Below, one piece after another: positions 54,791 through 63,989 of a stretch of 64,000 nt of DNA (positions are counted from its first letter, which is position 1; every line of letters begins with the position of its first letter). The notes beneath the pieces are model-generated. The model saw nothing but the letters and a program-made list of their open reading frames with translations, did no database searches and was not told the origin of the DNA. A program made the position numbers and the translations under genes. The DNA lies in contig NZ_PUIV01000017.1 in NCBI RefSeq assembly GCF_003113265.1, positions 1 through 64,000 on the forward strand, in the 5' to 3' direction. The DNA is from Methylosinus sporium (GTDB taxonomy: Bacteria > Pseudomonadota > Alphaproteobacteria > Rhizobiales > Beijerinckiaceae).

Positions 54791-54808
54791 GCTTCAGCAA
54801 GCGCGGCG

Positions 54809-55255
54809 TCACGGCTCGACGAAGAAAGACCGCCGCATCGAGGTCCAGGTTTCGAGCGCCAGCTCGATCTCCGACGGCGATTCGCAGCAAAATTGCGCCA
54901 GCGGCGAAGCGTCGCCGACAAGAATGGACGGAACCACCGCCGCCCGCGCCGGCGTCACGGCGCCGGACACGCTGGCGGCGATGACGAAAGCCTGATCGAA
55001 AGGCCGCGCGGCCTCGATCGCCCGAGCCAGCGGCTCCGCGCCCTCGCCGGCGTCATGGAGATTGGCGAAGCGGCCGGCGAGGCCGAGCCCTTCCGCCACA
55101 GCGGCGAGGGCCTGCGTCCCTGCCGCAAATGCGATATGGGTCCAGCCCTTGGCGGCCAGCGCCTCCAGCGTCTCCGCCGCGCCATCTACGAGCCGCCAAT
55201 CCGGCTCGCGGCGCGCGACGACGCCCTCGAAATCCCAGAACAGGATTTTGCTCAT
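54809..55255 (-). CDS. HAD-like protein with altered catalytic motif
   Basis: The 148-residue protein starts MSKILFWDFEGVVARREPDW. The layout fits a small HAD fold, with TLEALAAKGWTHIAFAAGT as motif II-like and VLVGD-like ILVGDASPL late in the chain. The usual DxDGT/V is DFEGVV, so the second catalytic Asp is Glu, and motif III Lys is unclear. It may be a non-catalytic or divergent HAD. It is about 100 bp downstream of rplS. Confidence 0.65.
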   Translation of the reverse strand: MSKILFWDFEGVVARREPDWRLVDGAAETLEALAAKGWTHIAFAAGTQALAAVAEGLGLAGRFANLHDAGEGAEPLARAIEAARPFDQAFVIAASVSGAVTPARAAVVPSILVGDASPLAQFCCESPSEIELALETWTSMRRSFFVEP

Positions 55256-55335
55256 CGATTCTCTCGCATAGAAACGATGAAGCGATCCTGCGGCCTACCG
55301 CCATACAGGATCGCTCCGCCACGCTTCGCAATGTC

Positions 55336-55356
55336 GGAAAAGGCTCCGGGAGCCTT
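55336..55356 (-). terminator. rplS terminator overlapping its stop codon
   Basis: AAGGCTC (55340-55346) pairs with GAGCCTT (55350-55356) around CGG. On the minus strand the stem is followed by TTTTCC. The stem includes the rplS stop codon. Confidence 0.65.
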
Positions 55357-55759
55357 ACTCGGCCGCGGGGGCCGGCTTGTCCTTGGCCTTGGCCTTATTG
55401 TCGATGCGCTCGGCGATACGGGCGGATTTGCCGCGACGGTCGCGCAGATAATAGAGCTTGGCGCGGCGGACCTTGCCGCGGCGGACCAGCTTGATCGAGT
55501 CGACCAGCGGCGAATGGAGGGGGAACACGCGCTCCACGCCCTCGCCATAGGAAATCTTGCGGACGGTGAAGGCCTCGTTGAGGCCGCCGCCCTGGCGGGA
55601 GATCACCACGCCCTCATAGGCCTGGATGCGGGAGCGGTCGCCTTCCTTCACCTTCACATTGACGATGACGGTGTCGCCGGGGCGGAATTCCGGGATCGAC
55701 TTGCCTTCGAGAAGGCGGGCCGATTGCTCGGCGTCGAGTTGCTCGATGATGGAGGGCAT
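55355..55759 (-). CDS. rplS: 50S ribosomal protein L19
   Basis: The 134-residue protein matches L19: [29 protein letters not shown] (in two blocks), [37 protein letters not shown], and an Ala/Lys/Pro-rich C-terminal extension common in Alphaproteobacteria. It has an AGGAG Shine-Dalgarno before the ATG. trmD, often upstream of rplS, is not here; a divergent rhodanese gene lies on the other side. Confidence 0.97.
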   Translation of the reverse strand: MPSIIEQLDAEQSARLLEGKSIPEFRPGDTVIVNVKVKEGDRSRIQAYEGVVISRQGGGLNEAFTVRKISYGEGVERVFPLHSPLVDSIKLVRRGKVRRAKLYYLRDRRGKSARIAERIDNKAKAKDKPAPAAE

Positions 55760-55910
55760 GAAAAAAAACTCCTGCCGTTTCGCCTGTCGCCGCCGCGGCG
55801 GCTCAAAGCGAGCGTTTCGGGACGCTGTTTTGATTTGGACGCGTCGCCATACACGAGGCGGCGCCGATTGTCGAGAGAGGGCGCTAAACCAAGGAACGCG
55901 CGCTCACCCT

Positions 55911-55929
55911 CCCCTTCAGGGGGAGGTAA
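55911..55929. repeat. CCTCCCC/GGGGAGG intergenic hairpin
   Basis: A short inverted repeat with 7-bp arms lies between the divergent rplS and glpE genes. Its CTCCCC/GGGGAG composition resembles hairpins at 3420 and 59975 and may belong to the same dispersed intergenic family. Confidence 0.45.
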
Positions 55930-56036
55930 GGAACGCCTCTTCCGGCAGCTCTTCTCCGACGCACGGTTGGCCCCGTCTTCGCATGGCGCGGCCGGAGCGG
56001 CGCCGCGGGCGCCTTTTAAAAGCGCGAGACCGAACA

Positions 56037-56348
56037 ATGGCGCAAGACTTTCGCAGGATCGACGTCGCCGCCGCGCGCGACGTGATGAGCCGCGGCGAGA
56101 CGCTCGTCCTCGACGTGCGCGACCCGCAATCCTTCGCGCGCGGCCACATAGAGGGCGCGGAGAACGCCTCCCAGGACGATATGACCTATTATCTCTTCGA
56201 GACGCCGAAGAACAAGCCGGTCATCGTCTGCTGCTATCACGGCAATTCCAGCCAGTCCTACGCCCGCATCTTCGCCGATATGGGCTTTGCCGAGGTCTAC
56301 AGCCTCGACGGCGGCTATGACGCCTGGGCGGCGGCCGAGCGGGCCTGA
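56037..56348 (+). CDS. glpE: Thiosulfate sulfurtransferase GlpE-like rhodanese
   Basis: The 103-residue single rhodanese domain has LVLDVRDPQSFARGHIEGA and the active loop CCYHGNSSQSYA (catalytic Cys at about 64, loop pattern C-x3-G-x-S as in GlpE). It transfers sulfane sulfur from thiosulfate to thiol or cyanide acceptors. Start ATG 56037 is the only one close to the domain edge. It is monocistronic or co-transcribed with trpS (85 bp downstream). Confidence 0.87.
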   Translation: MAQDFRRIDVAAARDVMSRGETLVLDVRDPQSFARGHIEGAENASQDDMTYYLFETPKNKPVIVCCYHGNSSQSYARIFADMGFAEVYSLDGGYDAWAAAERA

Positions 56349-56432
56349 GGCGGGATAGTTGCGCTCGGGTTCTTGCGCTCGGGCGCCCGCATTGTCATAA
56401 GGGCCGCCGGCCTCAACCACTCGGCGCTCCTC

Positions 56433-57467
56433 ATGACCAGCTTTCTGCAGCGCGTCTTCTCCGGCGTGCAGTCCACCGGCAATCTGCATCTCGGCAATTA
56501 TCTCGGCGCGATCGTCAAATTCGTCGAGCTGCAGCAGAGCTTCGACTGCCTCTATTGCGTCGTGGACCTGCACGCCATCACCGTGCCGCAGGACCCGATC
56601 GCGCTGCGCAACAACACGCGCGAGATCGCCGCGGCCTTCATCGCCTGCGGCATCGATCCGAAGAAGAACATCGTTTTCAATCAGAGCCAGGTGGCCGAGC
56701 ACGCCGAGCTGGCGTGGGTGCTCAATTGCGTCGCCCGCATCGGCTGGCTGAACCGCATGACGCAGTTCAAGGACAAGGCCGGCAAGGATCGCGAGAACGC
56801 CTCCATGGGCCTGCTCGACTATCCGGTACTGATGGCCGCCGACATTCTGCTCTATCGCGCCACCCATGTGCCGGTCGGCGAGGATCAGAAGCAGCATTTG
56901 GAGCTCGCCCGCGACATTGCGCAGAAGTTCAACAACGACTTCGCCGAATCGATCGCGCGCAACGGCTTCAACGACGCTTTCTTCCCGCTGCCGGAGCCGC
57001 TGATCTCCGGCCCGGCGACGCGCGTGATGAGCCTGCGCGACGGCACGAAGAAAATGTCGAAATCGGACGCGTCCGATTATTCGCGCATAAATCTCTCCGA
57101 CGACGCCGATCAGATCGCGCAGAAGGTGCGCAAGGCCAAGACCGATCCCGACGCCCTGCCGTCGGAGGAGAAAGGCCTCGAGGGACGGCCGGAGGCGGAT
57201 AATCTCGTCGGCATTTTCGCGGCGCTGTCGCAGCGCACGAAAGCCGATGTCCTCGGCGAATTCGGCGGCTCCAATTTCTCGACTTTCAAAGTCGCCCTCG
57301 TCGACCTCGCCGTGACGAAGCTCTCGCCGATCACCGCCGAGATGCGCAAGCTGATGGCGGACGCAGCCTATATCGACGATGTGCTGCGCGACGGCTCCGC
57401 GCGGGCGCGGGAACTGGCGCGCACGAATATGGATGCGGTGAAGGATATCGTCGGCTTTTTGCGCTGA
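56433..57467 (+). CDS. trpS: Tryptophanyl-tRNA synthetase
   Basis: The 344-residue class I synthetase has a HIGH-like motif in [16 protein letters not shown] (about 10-25) and KMSKS in [15 protein letters not shown] (about 206). It also has [33 protein letters not shown] in conserved blocks. Length is usual. ATG 56433 begins directly at the conserved N-terminus. It is convergent with glcF, 10 bp between stops. Confidence 0.97.
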   Translation: MTSFLQRVFSGVQSTGNLHLGNYLGAIVKFVELQQSFDCLYCVVDLHAITVPQDPIALRNNTREIAAAFIACGIDPKKNIVFNQSQVAEHAELAWVLNCVARIGWLNRMTQFKDKAGKDRENASMGLLDYPVLMAADILLYRATHVPVGEDQKQHLELARDIAQKFNNDFAESIARNGFNDAFFPLPEPLISGPATRVMSLRDGTKKMSKSDASDYSRINLSDDADQIAQKVRKAKTDPDALPSEEKGLEGRPEADNLVGIFAALSQRTKADVLGEFGGSNFSTFKVALVDLAVTKLSPITAEMRKLMADAAYIDDVLRDGSARARELARTNMDAVKDIVGFLR

Positions 57468-57477
57468 CCGATCTGCT

Positions 57478-58758
57478 TTAGGCGAGCGGCTTCGGGCCGC
57501 CGCTCGCCCAGTCCAGCAATTGCACCGTATGGACAATGGGAATCGCCGTCCCCTGCCCGATCTGAATCATGCAGCCGAGATTGCCGGCGGCGATGGCCTG
57601 CGGCGCGACCAATCGGATATTGGCGACCTTGCGCTCGCGCAACGCGCTCGCCAGCTCGCCCTGCAGGAGATTATAGGTTCCCGCCGAGCCGCAGCAGATG
57701 TGGCTCTCGGGCACGGGAACGACCTCGAAGCCGGCGCGGCGCAGCAGCTCCATCGGCAGATCGGCGATCTTCTGCCCATGCTGCAATGAGCAGGCGGAAT
57801 GATAGGCGACGCGCAGCCGTCCGACATCGACCGACGGCGCGAAATCGAGAGCGGCGACGATCTCCGTCACGTCGCGCGCCATTGCGGCGATGCGCGCGGC
57901 CTTTTGCGCGAGCGCGGGGTCATCGCGGAACATATGGCCATAGTCTTTGACCGTCGTTCCGCAGCCGGATGTGTCAATGACGATGTGATCGAGCCCGCCG
58001 CATTCGATCTCGCGCGTCCAGGCCTCGATATTGTGGCGCGCGAGCGCATGTGACTCCGCGCTCTTGCCGAGATGATGCGGCAGCGCGCCGCAACAGCCGG
58101 CGCCCTCCGCCACCACTATTTCCGCGCCGAGACGCGTCAGCAGCCGCGCGGTCGCTTCATGAATTTTCGTGTCGAGCACGGTCTGCGCGCAGCCGCTCAG
58201 CAGCGCGACGCGCATTTTGCGCGCGCCCTGCGCGGCGAGGCTTTGCGGGCGATCGATCGGCGAAGGCGTGGGTAGACGGGCCGGCGCCATTGCGATCATG
58301 TCCCGCATGCGTCGCGGCAGCAGGCCGGCGAATGGACGCGCCAACGCCGCGGCGCGCATGGACCGGCGAAACAGCGCCGGCCGCGTCAGCACAAAAGCGA
58401 GCGTCGCGCGCAACATGCGATCGAGGAGCGGACGCCGATAGGTCTTCTCAATATGCGTACGCGCATGATCGACGAGATGCATGTAATGCACGCTCGACGG
58501 ACAGGTCGTCATGCAGGAGAGGCAGGAAAGGCAGCGGTCGACATGACGCACGGTGCGCTCGTCTGCGGCGCGGCCGTTCTCCAGCATCTCCTTCATGAGA
58601 TAGATGCGCCCGCGCGGCGAATCGAGTTCGTCTCCGGTGAGCAGATAGGTCGGACATGTCGCCGTGCAGAAGCCGCAATGGACGCAGGCGCGCAGGATTT
58701 TCTCCGACTGCGACATGTCGGAATCGGCGAGCAGCTCGGGGGAGAAATGCGTCAGCAT
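57478..58758 (-). CDS. glcF: Glycolate oxidase iron-sulfur subunit
   Basis: The 426-residue protein has two [4Fe-4S] motifs, CVHCGFCTATCP (about 32-43) and CLSCLSCMTTCP (about 81-92). Two CCG-type domains follow (CCGALPHH and CCGSAGTYN). It carries electrons from GlcDE during glycolate oxidation to glyoxylate. It lies 9 bp downstream of glcE. glcD, the catalytic subunit, is not next to them. Confidence 0.95.
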   Translation of the reverse strand: MLTHFSPELLADSDMSQSEKILRACVHCGFCTATCPTYLLTGDELDSPRGRIYLMKEMLENGRAADERTVRHVDRCLSCLSCMTTCPSSVHYMHLVDHARTHIEKTYRRPLLDRMLRATLAFVLTRPALFRRSMRAAALARPFAGLLPRRMRDMIAMAPARLPTPSPIDRPQSLAAQGARKMRVALLSGCAQTVLDTKIHEATARLLTRLGAEIVVAEGAGCCGALPHHLGKSAESHALARHNIEAWTREIECGGLDHIVIDTSGCGTTVKDYGHMFRDDPALAQKAARIAAMARDVTEIVAALDFAPSVDVGRLRVAYHSACSLQHGQKIADLPMELLRRAGFEVVPVPESHICCGSAGTYNLLQGELASALRERKVANIRLVAPQAIAAGNLGCMIQIGQGTAIPIVHTVQLLDWASGGPKPLA

Positions 58759-58767
58759 CGCTTAACT

Positions 58768-59943
58768 CTAGAACTCCGCGCGCAAGCGGCCGCGCTCTAG
58801 AATGAAGCGCGGATCGAACGCCTCCTTCACGCGCCGCGTGAGCGAGGCGAGAGCGGAAGGCTGCGGATGGAACACATCCACGCGCGCGCGAATATCGGCG
58901 TCGGCGCGAATGAGCGTCGCATGGCCGCCGAGCGCATAGACGATGGCGCGTATGACCGTCGCATGAGCGTCCGCCGCCGTCTCGAGGCGCAGCCAGACGA
59001 GGCCGCCGGCCCAATCATAGAAATGCGCGATGAGCGGCGCGTCGGCGCCGCGCAGCCTCTCGACGAAAGCGAAACCGTCCGTCGGCGCGAGCGAGACGCG
59101 CCATATGACGCCCTCCCCCGCGATCGGCTCGGCGTCGCGAAGGCGCGACCAGAATGCGCGGCTTTCGTCTGCTGCGAGAACGCTCGTCGCGCCGCCGAAA
59201 TCGGCGAGAAAGCGCGCGAGATCATCACGACGCGTCGTGACGGAAATCGGAGGCCCTTCGAGCCGCAGCGCCGCCGCGTCGCCCTGCGGATCATAGGCGA
59301 GGCTCGACACTTCATAAGGCGAGCCGGACGCTTTGCGCAGCGCTGCGAGGCCCTTCTCCGCGCCGAGGCTGGAGAGCAGCAAGGTCTCCTCCGTCTCCGC
59401 CTTTGGCAACACCTTCAACGTCAGCTCGGTGAGCGCGGCGAGCGTACCATAGGAGCCGGCGACGAGCTTGGAGAGATCATAGCCGGTGACATTCTTCATC
59501 ACGCGGCCGCCGGATTTGACGATCTCGCCGCGGCCGGTGACGCTGCGAAAACCGAGAAGATGATCGCGCGCCGCGCCCGCCTTTATCCGTCGCGGGCCGG
59601 AGGCGTTGACGGCAATCACGCCGCCGATGGTGGCGTCGTCGCGCGCGCCGCCGAGCAGCGCCGCATGATCCATCGGCTCGAAGGCCAATTGCTGATTTTG
59701 CGCATCGAGCAGCGCGACGATCTCGCGCAAGGGCGTTCCCGCGCGCGCCGTCAGCACCAGCTCTTGCGGCTCATAGAGCGTGACGCCGGAGAGCCCCACG
59801 AGCGAGAGCACATGCTCGTGCGCCACAGCGCGTCCGAGCGCGGCTTTAGAGCCATGGCCTTCGATCGACAAAGGCGCATCTCGAGCGAGCGCGGCGCGGA
59901 TGGCCTCGGCGACGTCGGCTTCGTCTCTCGGCGTCAGGCGCAT
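58768..59943 (-). CDS. glcE: Glycolate oxidase FAD-binding subunit
   Basis: The 391-residue PCMH-type FAD protein begins LTPRDEADVAEAIRAALARDAPLSIEGHGSK, has ALLGGARDDATIGGVIAVNASGPRRIKAGAARDHLLG (in blocks) and SGGRVMKNVTGYDLSKLVAGSYGTL, all typical of GlcE. It is the smaller flavin subunit partner of GlcD. It is followed directly by glcF. Upstream is only a hairpin and aspS, so glcD is absent from the local operon. Confidence 0.95.
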   Translation of the reverse strand: MRLTPRDEADVAEAIRAALARDAPLSIEGHGSKAALGRAVAHEHVLSLVGLSGVTLYEPQELVLTARAGTPLREIVALLDAQNQQLAFEPMDHAALLGGARDDATIGGVIAVNASGPRRIKAGAARDHLLGFRSVTGRGEIVKSGGRVMKNVTGYDLSKLVAGSYGTLAALTELTLKVLPKAETEETLLLSSLGAEKGLAALRKASGSPYEVSSLAYDPQGDAAALRLEGPPISVTTRRDDLARFLADFGGATSVLAADESRAFWSRLRDAEPIAGEGVIWRVSLAPTDGFAFVERLRGADAPLIAHFYDWAGGLVWLRLETAADAHATVIRAIVYALGGHATLIRADADIRARVDVFHPQPSALASLTRRVKEAFDPRFILERGRLRAEF

Positions 59944-59974
59944 GTGACGTGCTTCCCGAGTCGCGCCGCGCGAC

Positions 59975-60000
59975 TCCTTCTCCCACGAGTGGGAGAAGGA
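59975..60000. terminator. 12-bp palindromic hairpin between aspS and glcE
   Basis: TCCTTCTCCCAC (59975-59986) and its reverse complement (59989-60000) are separated by GA. It lies 16 bp downstream of the aspS stop, on the minus strand, and upstream of glcE. Probably the aspS terminator, although T-tracts are short. Confidence 0.6.
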
Positions 60001-60015
60001 TAGCGGCGGCGAGAC

Positions 60016-61794
60016 TCAGCCCTTCTCGGGCAGGTTCAGCCTTATGTGCAATTCGCGCAGCTGCTTGGCCGTCGCCTCGGAGGGCGCGCCCATCAGCAGA
60101 TCCTCGGCGCGCTGATTCATCGGGAACAGCACCACCTCGCGCAGATTCTCCTCGCCCGCGAGCAGCATCACGATGCGATCGACGCCCGGCGCAATGCCGC
60201 CATGTGGCGGCGCGCCATATTGGAAGGCGCGATACATGCCGCCGAATTTCTCGATCAGCACATTCTCGCCATAGCCGGCGATCTCGAACGCCTTCTTCAT
60301 AATGTCCGGGCGATGGTTTCGGATCGCGCCCGAGGACAATTCGATGCCGTTGCAGACGATGTCGTATTGATAGGCGAGAAGATCGAGCGGGTCCTTCGAC
60401 TCCAACGCCTCCAGGCCGCCCTGCGGCATGGAGAAGGGATTGTGCGAGAAGTCGATCTTCTTGTCGTCTTCGTTGTATTCATACATCGGGAAGTCGACGA
60501 TCCAGCAGAATTCGAAGACATCGGTCTTCGACAGCCCGAGCTCGGTTCCGACGCGCAGACGCGCGGCGCCGGCGAGCTTGGCCGCCTTCAGCTCCTCGCC
60601 GGCCGAGAAGAACAATGCATCGCCGGCCTTCACGCCGCCCTTGGCGGCGAGCGCGGCCAGCGCCTCCGGCGGGATGAACTTCGCGATCGGCCCCTTGCCG
60701 ATCAGCGCGCCATTCTCCTCGTCGAAGATGATGTAGCCGAGGCCCGGCGCGCCTTCCGAACGCGCCCAATCATTGAGCTTGTCGAAGAAGCTGCGCGGCT
60801 GCGCGGCGGCGCCCGGCGCCGGAATAGCGCGCACCACTTTGCCCTTGAAGGCTTTGAAGCTCACATCGTCGCGCGCGAATTCCGCGCTGACGTCGGCGAT
60901 GATGAGCGGATTGCGCAAATCCGGCTTGTCAGAGCCATATTTCAGCATGGCGTCGCGGAAGGCGATCTTGGGGAAGCTCTGCGTCACCGGCTTGCCGCCG
61001 CCGAATTCCTCGAACACGCCGCGCAGCACGGGCTCGACGCAAGCAAACACGTCTTCCTGCGTCACGAAGCTCATTTCGATATCGAGCTGGTAGAACTCGC
61101 CGGGGCTGCGGTCGGCGCGGGCGTCCTCGTCGCGGAAACAGGGCGCGATCTGGAAATAGCGATCGAAGCCCGCCACCATCAAGAGCTGCTTGAACTGCTG
61201 CGGCGCCTGCGGCAACGCGTAGAATTTGCCGGGATGAATGCGCGAGGGCACCAGAAAGTCGCGCGCGCCCTCGGGCGAGGAGGCGGTGAGGATCGGCGTC
61301 TGGAACTCGAAAAAGCCCTGGGACTTCATGCGCTGGCGCAGCGAATCGATCACCTGGCCGCGCAGCATGATATTGGCGTGCAGCTTCTCGCGGCGCAGGT
61401 CCAGGAAGCGGTATTTGAGCCGCGTCTCCTCAGGATAGGGAAGGTCGCCGAAGACCGGCAGCGGCAACTCGGCGGCGGGGCCGAGCACCTCGATCTCGGT
61501 GACATAGACCTCGACGAGGCCGGTCGGCATATCGGGATTTTCTGTGCCGGCGGGGCGCTTGCGCACCTCGCCGTCGAGGCGCGCGACCCATTCGGAGCGC
61601 AGTTTTTCCGCGGCTTTGAAGGCCGGCGAATCGGGATCGACCACGCATTGCGTGAGGCCGTAATGGTCGCGCAGATCGATGAACAGAACCCCGCCGTGGT
61701 CGCGAATGCGGTGGCACCAGCCGGAGAGCCGGATTTTCTCGCCGGCATGGGCCTCGCGCGACTCTCCACAATTATGCGAACGATAGCGATGCAT
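60016..61794 (-). CDS. aspS: Aspartyl-tRNA synthetase (non-discriminating type possible)
   Basis: The 592-residue class II synthetase begins [20 protein letters not shown] and has an OB-fold anticodon domain. Motif 2 is [24 protein letters not shown] (in blocks) and motif 3 [17 protein letters not shown] insertion is present (about 290-410). Length is standard for bacterial AspRS. Whether it charges only tRNA-Asp cannot be told here. The protein ends [13 protein letters not shown]. Confidence 0.97.
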   Translation of the reverse strand: MHRYRSHNCGESREAHAGEKIRLSGWCHRIRDHGGVLFIDLRDHYGLTQCVVDPDSPAFKAAEKLRSEWVARLDGEVRKRPAGTENPDMPTGLVEVYVTEIEVLGPAAELPLPVFGDLPYPEETRLKYRFLDLRREKLHANIMLRGQVIDSLRQRMKSQGFFEFQTPILTASSPEGARDFLVPSRIHPGKFYALPQAPQQFKQLLMVAGFDRYFQIAPCFRDEDARADRSPGEFYQLDIEMSFVTQEDVFACVEPVLRGVFEEFGGGKPVTQSFPKIAFRDAMLKYGSDKPDLRNPLIIADVSAEFARDDVSFKAFKGKVVRAIPAPGAAAQPRSFFDKLNDWARSEGAPGLGYIIFDEENGALIGKGPIAKFIPPEALAALAAKGGVKAGDALFFSAGEELKAAKLAGAARLRVGTELGLSKTDVFEFCWIVDFPMYEYNEDDKKIDFSHNPFSMPQGGLEALESKDPLDLLAYQYDIVCNGIELSSGAIRNHRPDIMKKAFEIAGYGENVLIEKFGGMYRAFQYGAPPHGGIAPGVDRIVMLLAGEENLREVVLFPMNQRAEDLLMGAPSEATAKQLRELHIRLNLPEKG

Positions 61795-62510
61795 CTCGAG
61801 TGTCTTTGTGTTCGTAGGGAGGGATGTTTCTAGCCGCGGAGAAGCGCAGGGGGAAGGGGCGGTGTCAAGCGGCGGGGCGGCTCATGTCTCGATCGGGTGA
61901 AGGAGCGAATCCCCGACCCTCGTCCTGAGGAGCCGCCGCAGGCGGCGTCTCGAAGGACGGTCGCGAGCCGAATTCATGGGTTTCTCGCTGCGGCCGTCCT
62001 TCGAGACGCCCGCTTCGCGGGCTCCTCAGGACGAGGGGTTGGGAACTTCGTCCTTCGCCCATAGGGCCTGACCTTGGTGTCTTCATGGTGAAATTCGAAC
62101 CACGACGACACGAAGAGGCGCCCCGCCGCCGGAATCCGGCGCGGGAGGATGGGAGGTCCGGGACGCCGCGGCTCCGTTCGGCCGTGGCGTAAAAAGAGAC
62201 GCGCATCGAAGCCGGAAAGCATCCCGGACCACGGCCGCCTTTTCTGTTCGCCGCCTGCGGGCTCAGGGTTGTTTTCCCCTTTCGGGTAGTCTACCCCCGC
62301 GCGAGCCTCGGAAATTCGGCCGACTTTCGCATGTGTTCCCACATGCCTCAGCACGAAGGAGAAGCCGTGCCGGCGGCGTGGCGTCGCTCGAGACGAGAGA
62401 GGGTCTGCCCCCGCCCTTACGAACCGCGCCCCCGCCGACGCCGCCTACCCTTCAAGGCGACGCCCCACCGGCGGAGGCAGGGAAGAAGATAGGAATTTAG
62501 TCCGCAGACG
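61795..62510. other. 716-bp gene-free stretch with palindromic repeat element
   Basis: No convincing coding sequence lies here; the short frames derive from repeat DNA. It holds the inverted repeat at 61917-62037, a small palindrome CGCCGGA-A-TCCGGCG near 62135, and GC-rich low-complexity sequence at 62400-62480. It separates housekeeping aspS from the AT-richer RelA/SpoT patch. Confidence 0.6.
61917..62037. repeat. REP-like intergenic inverted repeat (about 44-bp arms)
   Basis: The outer arms CCCTCGTCCTGAGGA (61917-61931) and TCCTCAGGACGAGGG (62023-62037) are perfect complements. The inner arms GTCTCGAAGGACGG (61947-61960) and CCGTCCTTCGAGAC (61994-62007) are too. Each arm has its own small GC hairpin between. 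The pattern resembles dispersed intergenic palindromes common in Hyphomicrobiales. Confidence 0.85.
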
Positions 62511-63635
62511 TCAAGGGTGGGGGGTGATGATCCAAAATGTATCGCTATTGGTCGGAGCCATCCACCACGTAGCTCGCCGCAGCAATTCCTTCCGCTTTGA
62601 ATTTTCGAGAAACCCACGCCATCTCTCTACAAACAACCCGTACTTCCAAGGATGACGATCGAAAAACCCGTCTCCCAATGCGGCCAATAGCATCAATTCA
62701 AAGCGTTTTGTCTGACCTTGACGCCCGCCTTCGGCAAGAAAGCTGAGCCGATCGTCATCGTAAGGAGCTATTGCAGCCTCAACTTGCTGAAGATCATGAA
62801 AGCCGAGATCTTTTAGGAGCCTCGTAGTCCAATCGTAGGACCAAGACGAAATTCTTCCATCTGCTCCAAGCCTTTTATCAAGAAAAAATTTCAGTGAGTT
62901 TGGTGTTATTTTAATACCTGTCAGATTTCCATGCTGGACCATCGACTTCGCATGACTTTCCAACTCTTGATCTGCATTTTGTATGGCTTGAAACTCTCGG
63001 TCTGCGATCTCCAGCATCCCAGCAAGTGCCATAAAGCGACGACGTATTTCTGTTGGAATTGTCTTGGATGATTTATATTGTATGTCGTGCTCAATTTCTG
63101 CCCATGCGTGCTGTAGAATAGTACGAAGCTGAACCTCAACGATCGCCCCTGAAAATCTATGATACTCAGAAAGGCGAGTCCTATCGCCCTTAATTTGAAG
63201 AAGATAGTGAATGCTTTGATAGCCAAACCTATCCTCTTCAATCAGTGCCAGCCCCTTGTTAGATTTCTCTAAAATGTCAAACTCTTCATTTAAGATACTA
63301 TCAACGTCAGCTAATGTTCCAGGGAAATGCGTAATTACGCGAACAACTGCAAGATCCGTAATATCCTTCAATGGATTCTTATATTTTGGCAAATTAGGGT
63401 CAATCTCAAGAGGAATCGCCGCCCTCCGGCCAAAACTCTCCGCATCTTTGGCGCGAGACTGAATAGAGTGTACTTTAACGCCTCTATTTTTAATGCACTC
63501 TTGAATTATTCTAGCAACAACTGTACACAAATCTTGTTAAAAAGGCTGAACTCGCAAATATTCCGCAACAGCCGCCTGCGAGTGCGCATCAATGCTACGC
63601 TCTTCAACGCAAATATTCTCTTGCATCTCAGACAT
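62511..63635 (-). pseudogene. RelA/SpoT-domain protein gene with in-frame nonsense codon
   Basis: The gene encodes a stand-alone (p)ppGpp synthetase-type domain: VKVHSIQSRAKDAESF, DITDLAVVRVITHFP, EEDRFGYQSIHYLL, VEVQLRTILQHAWAEIEHD. From ATG 63635 translation runs 32 residues (ending YLRVQPF) to TAA at 63537-63539. It then continues in the same frame with QDLCTVVARIIQECIKN, just where family members continue. Replacing TAA by a sense codon gives a normal 374-residue protein. Without it, only a TTG at 63530 could start the rest. The gene is clearly AT-richer than its surroundings, suggesting acquisition. Related single-domain synthetases serve as stress alarmone enzymes or toxins; activity here is doubtful. 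Confidence 0.8.
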
Positions 63636-63686
63636 ATACCGTCTCTATTTCAATTCAGTTATGATCCCCATGTCCTCAACACCCCC

Positions 63687-63989
63687 TCACCGCGTAAACC
63701 GCAGCGCTGCGAACAGCAGTCCGCCGACCGCGAGCTGCGTCACCACCATCCAGCGCAGGATTTCGACCTTCAGATTGGCCGCGCTCGTCTCGATCTTGGA
63801 TTCGAGCCGGTCCATGTCGGATTTGATCTTCGTCTCGAGCCGATCGATGTCGGATTTCGCGGCGACGCCGTCGCGCAGAGCGACGTCCAACGCCTCGGCG
63901 TGAGCGCGCGCTTCTTTCTCGTCGACGCCGGCTTCCCGCAGGCGATCGACATAAGCGAGACGGTCGAAAACAAAGGCCGATGAGCTCAT
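63687..63989 (-). CDS. CCDC90/DUF1640-like coiled-coil membrane protein
   Basis: The 100-residue protein begins SSSAFVFDRLAYVDRLREAGVDEKEARAHAEAL, a CCDC90-type N-terminal helix. A heptad coiled coil follows (about 45-70, DIDRLETKIKSDMDRLESKIE in blocks), then a C-terminal membrane helix (about 78-97). Small proteins of this type are often encoded near TA systems or phage-like regions; function unknown. It lies about 50 bp upstream of the broken RelA/SpoT gene on the same strand. Confidence 0.8.
   Translation of the reverse strand: MSSSAFVFDRLAYVDRLREAGVDEKEARAHAEALDVALRDGVAAKSDIDRLETKIKSDMDRLESKIETSAANLKVEILRWMVVTQLAVGGLLFAALRFTR

Noticed and set aside
62090-62130. A GGTGAAATTCGAACC-like stretch suggesting a tRNA T-arm
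   Set aside because: No acceptor, D-arm or anticodon stem can be built around it.
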